64,000 bases of DNA. Source: JBHFEI01 sp041928815. Lineage in GTDB: Bacteria > Pseudomonadota > Alphaproteobacteria > Rhizobiales > Rhizobiaceae. The notes beneath the pieces were generated by a model. The model searched no databases, was not told the origin of the DNA, and was given only the letters and a program-made list of their open reading frames with translations. Every line of letters starts with the position of its first letter. Position 1 is the stretch's first letter. Where the stretch lies: assembly GCF_041928815.1 (NCBI RefSeq), contig NZ_JBHFEI010000016.1, forward strand, positions 11,136-75,135, read 5' to 3'. Below are positions 60,316 through 64,000 of this stretch, one piece after another. The position numbers and the translations under genes were made by a program.

Positions 60316-60547
60316 CGTCTTCGTCTCCGCTCAAGCCCTGTTCTTTGATGTCGTACCAGGACGCCCGGATTTCCTCGGCATCCCAACGTCGCAACGCGCC
60401 GATCTTCACACCTTTAGGCATCAGTCCACGGCGAACCCAGTCGTCAAAGGTGCCAGTCGAGACGTCGAGAAGTTCCGCCGCACGGACGCGGCTGACCGCG
60501 ACCTTGTAAATGGGCCGTGGGGCCAGCGCTTCAGCTTGCTGCTTCAT
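60281..60547 (-). CDS. MerR/excisionase-type helix-turn-helix protein
   Basis: 88 residues from ATG 60547, preceded by GAGGAG. YKVAVSRVRAAELLDVSTGTFDDWVRRGLMPKGVKIGALRRWDAEEI is a typical excisionase/MerR-like DNA-binding pattern. Overlaps the integrase start by 35 bases. Likely recombination directionality factor. Confidence 0.7.
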   Translation of the reverse strand: MKQQAEALAPRPIYKVAVSRVRAAELLDVSTGTFDDWVRRGLMPKGVKIGALRRWDAEEIRASWYDIKEQGLSGDEDDGENPFDHAVG

Positions 60548-60557
60548 GTGCCGCTCC

Positions 60558-60776
60558 TCACGCTCTGGAGGCGTTGTCAGCAAGTGCCAAAGCCTTCTGC
60601 TTGGGCTCGACCATATTCGCCGCAAGATACTCATCCACGGCGTTTTCCGGCAGGAACAAACTTCCTCCGATCCGGACATGCCGGATTTCCTGCTTGGCGA
60701 TCAGGTTTCGGATGCGAGCAACCGGCCATCCGGATCGGTCTGCGAGTTGTTTGGGGGACAAGAGTTGCGCCTGCAT
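60558..60776 (-). CDS. excisionase-like HTH_17 protein
   Basis: 72 residues. LLSPKQLADRSGWPVARIRNLIAKQEIRHVRIGGSLFLPENAVDEYL is the HTH_17 excisionase fold. Precedes the other HTH gene and integrase in the same direction. Confidence 0.75.
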   Translation of the reverse strand: MQAQLLSPKQLADRSGWPVARIRNLIAKQEIRHVRIGGSLFLPENAVDEYLAANMVEPKQKALALADNASRA

Positions 60777-60841
60777 TGGAAATTCACCTCCAACTGACGA
60801 TAGACTGATATGAACGCAGAAGAATCACATCGATCCTCAAA

Positions 60842-61285
60842 ATGCAACGCGATTATCAGAAAAATAATATTTCGACGCAAGAGACGCTGCTCATTCAGAT
60901 GGGCAAACGGTTAGCGATGATCCGTGAAAACTCGGGACTGAAGCAGATCCCGTTTGCGGAAGCGCTTGAGGTGTCCCAGGGCGGCTACAACACTTATGAG
61001 CGCGGCCAGCGAGAGATTCCCGTTCGCGTACTGCGCGCCCTTTACACGAAATTCAACGTCAATCCAGTCTGGATGATGACCGGTGAAGGCACCCCCTACA
61101 ACCGGGACGTAGTCGATCTGTATCACGAGGTCACGAACCAAGTTGATGCCTTTATTGCGAGGGAAAACTGTCAGGTGGAATCGGACAAGCGCTTGAAGCT
61201 CATCCGGTTCCTGATCGACTACGCCGAACAACACGGCGAATTCACAGAGGAAATTGCAGAAAAATATCTGAGGTCAGCGATATGA
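60842..61285 (+). CDS. XRE-family repressor
   Basis: 147 residues from ATG 60842; an alternative start is ATG 60899. HTH region MGKRLAMIRENSGLKQIPFAEALEVSQGGYNTYERGQREIP, then VNPVWMMTGEGTPYN and a helical C-terminus. Divergent from the excisionase-like genes, so probably controls them. Start overlaps none; stop overlaps the next gene. Confidence 0.8.
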   Translation: MQRDYQKNNISTQETLLIQMGKRLAMIRENSGLKQIPFAEALEVSQGGYNTYERGQREIPVRVLRALYTKFNVNPVWMMTGEGTPYNRDVVDLYHEVTNQVDAFIARENCQVESDKRLKLIRFLIDYAEQHGEFTEEIAEKYLRSAI

Positions 61286-61635
61286 GTAAATCGAGCTTCG
61301 AAGAGCAGATAATGCAGGGCGCCTACGCCCTTGGTCGCCAGCGCGACCAACTGGCATGCGAAAAACGAAGGCTGGCAAGGCAGTTGCGCTATACTCAGCA
61401 CTCGGCCAGACTCAAAAGCCTTTCAAAGCAATACGATTTCGGGATGGTCTTCTTCGCTGCAATGGGAGCCGTTTCGCTCATCTTGTTCGACGCAAACAGC
61501 GGCGATGAAGCCTGGATGACACCAGTGCTCAGCCTGTCGCTTATTCTGTTCGCGTGCGGCAGTGCGTTGCGCGGCCGGAAGATGGTCAGCCGGATCAGAA
61601 TCTTCAATGACCGTTTTGGTAGCTGGCAGTTCTAA
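61282..61635 (+). CDS. small membrane protein coupled to the repressor
   Basis: 117 residues. N-terminal coiled-coil (RDQLACEKRRLARQLRYTQHSARLKSL), two membrane helices (GMVFFAAMGAVSLILFDA, PVLSLSLILFACGSAL). Overlaps the repressor stop by ATGA, indicating co-expression. Function unknown. Confidence 0.6.
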   Translation: MSKSSFEEQIMQGAYALGRQRDQLACEKRRLARQLRYTQHSARLKSLSKQYDFGMVFFAAMGAVSLILFDANSGDEAWMTPVLSLSLILFACGSALRGRKMVSRIRIFNDRFGSWQF

Positions 61636-62065
61636 CGGCAGTTATTTAACCCACTTTGATGGGTTGAATGTCCGTGGTGGACGGTCTAATTGATCCATTC
61701 CATGGGGTAATTGATGCGGTTTTTGTCCAAACCCATACTTGCTGGAAGGGAACCACTCGCGAGACTGGAACTCAAAGACGAACCGGTCGAGTGTTTTTCG
61801 AGTCGTCCATTTCGAAGCAGGTTCTGATTTGGATTCCAGCAGTCTTGCACGCATCAAAAAATGATTTCTTCAAGAAATTCTCGTCAGCATGTGGCCATTT
61901 TTGCGCCTGCCTGGTAATTATATTCAGGAACTCGTCGTGATGCTTTCCGTATTATTTCCATTATTCCAACATTTTCACCACACAATACTTTACGTCATGC
62001 TCTCCAAAAAGCCTTTCCTTCTAGTACTTTCCGATATCATAGAGATATTTCCAAGTATAAATCTC
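61636..62065. other. AT-rich stretch without a supported gene
   Basis: Contains a short hairpin AACCCA/TGGGTT (61648-61665) after the membrane protein gene. The remaining DNA is AT-richer than the rest of the window and carries only short doubtful frames. It may be transferred DNA or the deleted end of the HNH system. Confidence 0.35.
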
Positions 62066-62473
62066 TTACGAAAGAACGGCAGGGCCGAATTGTATTTCAA
62101 CGTCGCCGGGTGTTAATTCATCAATATCGCAATGCTGTAAGGTCATATCTAATTCGATCAAATAACTGGATTCAGAATACGGATAAAATGCTTTTCGTCG
62201 GCCGACACCACTATGAGCCGGGTCCTTTGTCAGCTTGTAACTACTATTGCACTCATGGCAAGCCGGCGCCAGATTTCGAAAATTGATGGAGTTGAATGGG
62301 TATATAGATTTCGGCAGGTAATGGTCATAAGCTTCGCGCTCTTTGAAATGAGCGCGCTTGATACTCCCAATGCCACAGAATGGACATATCCCAAGCTGGA
62401 CGGTTCTATCAACGTGATTTTCGAGGTTGATGAGCAGGTTTTTTTGCGGCGTGGTGGTGCTTTGGCGTTTCAT
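62066..62473 (-). CDS. HNH endonuclease, possibly N-terminally truncated by an insertion
   Basis: 135 residues from ATG 62473. CPFCGIGSIKRAHF is a zinc knuckle, DHYLPKSIYPFNSINFRNLAPACHECNSSYK is a full HNH motif, and a further C-terminal region follows. The start lies only about 15-50 bases from the IS5-family element, so earlier sequence (a longer N-terminus or partner gene) may have been lost. The low GC differs from neighbours. HNH proteins of this shape occur in defence loci and mobile introns; function not determined. Confidence 0.65.
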   Translation of the reverse strand: MKRQSTTTPQKNLLINLENHVDRTVQLGICPFCGIGSIKRAHFKEREAYDHYLPKSIYPFNSINFRNLAPACHECNSSYKLTKDPAHSGVGRRKAFYPYSESSYLIELDMTLQHCDIDELTPGDVEIQFGPAVLS

Positions 62474-62489
62474 ACCGGCGGATAGTTTC

Positions 62490-63630
62490 ACGTTGGCACT
62501 GTCTGCTGCGCTGCCGCCAGCCTTATGCGGCAAGCGGCGACCGTTTGAGGAACATCAACCGCTTCATGTTGTAGAGGATGTCGGCCAGCCCGATCTTGGT
62601 GGTGGCCCGGGCGATGCCAACAGTTCTGATGAACAGGCCCATGCGGCTCTTCTGTTCGGCAAAGACATGCTCGACGCGCGAGCGGATCTTCGACTTGAGA
62701 TTGTTGGCACGACATGTCGCTTCCGACATCGGCCGGCCTGGCGGCTTCTTGCGGTGGATGCGGCTGACGAAGCCGTGCTTGTCCATGAAGGCCTCATTGG
62801 CATTCGAGCGATAGGCGGTATCGGCCCAGACGGTGCGGGCCGTGTTGGTCTTGTCGAGCAGTCCTTCGCGCAGCCGGGCTCCTTCATAGGCGGCAGCATC
62901 CGTCGCCAGCCATGTGCGGATCAGTCCGTACCTGCGGTCGATCGAGATGTGGTTCTGGTAGCCGAAGGCGGGGATGGCAATATCGACCGGCGGGAGAGTG
63001 CCGTCCGCCTGCGGCTTTGCCTTGGTGAACTTCACCGTCCAGCGTGCGTCCCGGTCCTTATGCCGGAGCTGGCAGGCTTGTCCTTCCATGCGTTCGGTAC
63101 GCGGCCAGCCTTGATGTCGTCCTTCTCATCCTTCGTGTTGCGCTGCTTCGGCGCGGCCACCAGGCTGGAACCGTCCATCTGACCGGACATGGCGATGGTG
63201 CCGGCATCGCGCAGCATCCTGTCGAAGCGTTCGAACAGAGGCTGGATGGCACCGGCCCTGGTCAGCCGCTCCCGGAACAGCCAGATCGTGCGGGCATCGG
63301 CAACGCGGTCGGACAGCCCGAGCCCAAGGAAACGCATGAAGGAGAGCCGGTCGTTGATCAGGAATTCTGTGCCCTCGTCCGATAGGGTGTTGGCCGTCTG
63401 GATCACCAGCACCTTCAGCATCATCACCGGATCGTAGGGCGGCCGGCCACTCTGCTGTCCGCTTGCATAGGACAGCGCCTTGTCCAGCTCCGGCCGGAAT
63501 GCCTCGAAATCAACGACACGGGCATAGGCTTCGAGCTGGTCGCCCAGATCGCTCAACCGCCGAAGGCGATCATCCACATCGAAAAATCCTGCCTGGCCTC
63601 GCATCGATCACCTCGCAGCCCATCCAAGGC
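62490..63630 (-). mobile_element. IS5-family insertion sequence, frameshifted
   Basis: Holds the two transposase parts described separately. Exact ends and terminal repeats were not resolved: CACTGT occurs near 62498 and, inverted, near 63637 as a weak candidate. Confidence 0.6.
62523..63604 (-). pseudogene. IS5-family transposase with one-base frameshift
   Basis: Starts MRGQAGFFDVDDRLRRLSDLGDQLEAYARVVDF, then SGRPPYDPVMMLKVLVIQTANTLSDEGTEFLINDRLSFMRFLGL. Past KDKPA the reading shifts to LRHKDRDARWTVKFTKAKP and continues to the DDE parts DIAIPAFGYQNHISID, WADTAYRS and RVEHVFAEQKSRMGL. The frameshift lies at about 63068-63074, where GCCAGCTCC likely was GCCAAGCTCC. Dead as written unless slippage occurs. 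Confidence 0.8.
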
Positions 63631-63798
63631 ACAGTGAATCATAAATCCCGGAAAATGGCGAGGTTGATAGAACCGTCCAGCTTCGCGTGGCTCAACCCGT
63701 TCCGACGCCTTGCCATCCGCTATGAAAGGCGGGCCGACATCCACAAGGCGTCCGTAACACTCGCATGCGCCATTATCTGTTGCAGGCAATTTTGTTAG
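63625..63798 (+). pseudogene. IS5/IS427-type transposase C-terminal remnant
   Basis: The plus strand reads FAWLNPFRRLAIRYERRADIHKA then SVTLACAIICCRQFC and stop, the C-terminal signature of IS427-group transposases (RRLATRYDK...). Everything upstream is replaced by the neighbouring insertion. Confidence 0.6.
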
Positions 63799-63805
63799 GT
63801 GCTCT

Positions 63806-64000
63806 TAGGGCCAGACCATTAACCGCTCCAAAGGCGGTATGACGACCAAGATTTTGGCAATGACCGATGCCTTGGGCAATCTCGTGCGCTTCGTCCTGTT
63901 GCCGGGAAACCGCTATGACACCATTGGCGTTGCGCCGTTGATCGACGGCATAGAGTTTGATGCCCTGCTCGGTGACAAGGCTTTCGCCTGCTCCGCTCCG
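63806..64000 (+). pseudogene. IS5/IS427-type transposase fragment running off the window
   Basis: The frame is open to the window edge: QTINRSKGGMTTKILAMTDALGNLVRFVLLPGNRYDT then PLIDGIEFDALLGDKAFACS. This is the N-terminal/central DDE region of IS427 orfB (TTKIHALTD...LPGQ...LGDKAYD). The beginning of the gene is missing, and its relation to the preceding C-terminal remnant is reversed in order, showing rearrangement. Confidence 0.65.

Overview
The window is high-GC DNA whose left 13 kb looks like a Rhizobiaceae chromosome (alphaproteobacterium). It carries rpmI-rplT-pheS-pheT in rhizobial order, a cyclopropane fatty acid synthase, and a three-gene polyprenyl-sugar glycosylation cluster. Genus cannot be fixed from the sequence alone.

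Layout. (1) 1-10.1 kb: core genes, namely cfa; a GT39/GT2 glycosyltransferase pair divergent from a flippase-like membrane protein; L35/L20; the two PheRS subunits with an exoribonuclease between them. (2) 10.1-12.8 kb: a small lipoprotein, a duplicated intergenic repeat, remnants of at least four insertion-sequence families, and a SIMPL-domain protein. (3) 12915-12990: tRNA-Ile2 (CAU). (4) About 13.05-59.27 kb: a nearly complete Mu-type transposable prophage, inserted so that its early end is on the right and nearly all genes read leftward. (5) 59.27-61.6 kb: the broken integrase, excisionase-type genes, a repressor and a small membrane protein of a separate tRNA-associated element. (6) 61.6-64 kb: an HNH nuclease gene abutting a frameshifted IS5-family element, then more transposase fragments.

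The prophage is a transposable siphovirus. Right to left: cargo genes at the left end; LexA-like repressor with operator, divergent from a Ner-like regulator; ParB-like and small early genes; MuA transposase and MuB ATPase; a block of small early genes interrupted by one opposite-strand gene; gp16-like protein and a Mor-type activator; GH19 endolysin with holin-like protein; terminase; portal (gp29); gpF carrying a C-terminal nuclease domain; gpG; protease/scaffold; decoration and major capsid proteins; tail connectors; tail tube; tail chaperones joined by a -1 frameshift; tape measure with an M15 peptidase; tail tip (DUF1833, NlpC, J); two tandem tail-fibre cassettes; and a terminal Com + DNA methyltransferase module.

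How it works together (inference): the repressor/Ner switch controls transposition genes. The Mor-like protein probably switches on lysis and head genes through a shared GC-rich inverted repeat found before the endolysin and before the protease. The Com/C5-methyltransferase pair sits where Mu has com/mom. The inserted phage appears to have split the integrase gene of the older tRNA-Ile2 element: the integrase body lies at 59.3-60.3 kb and a candidate C-terminal end remains beside the tRNA at 13.0 kb.
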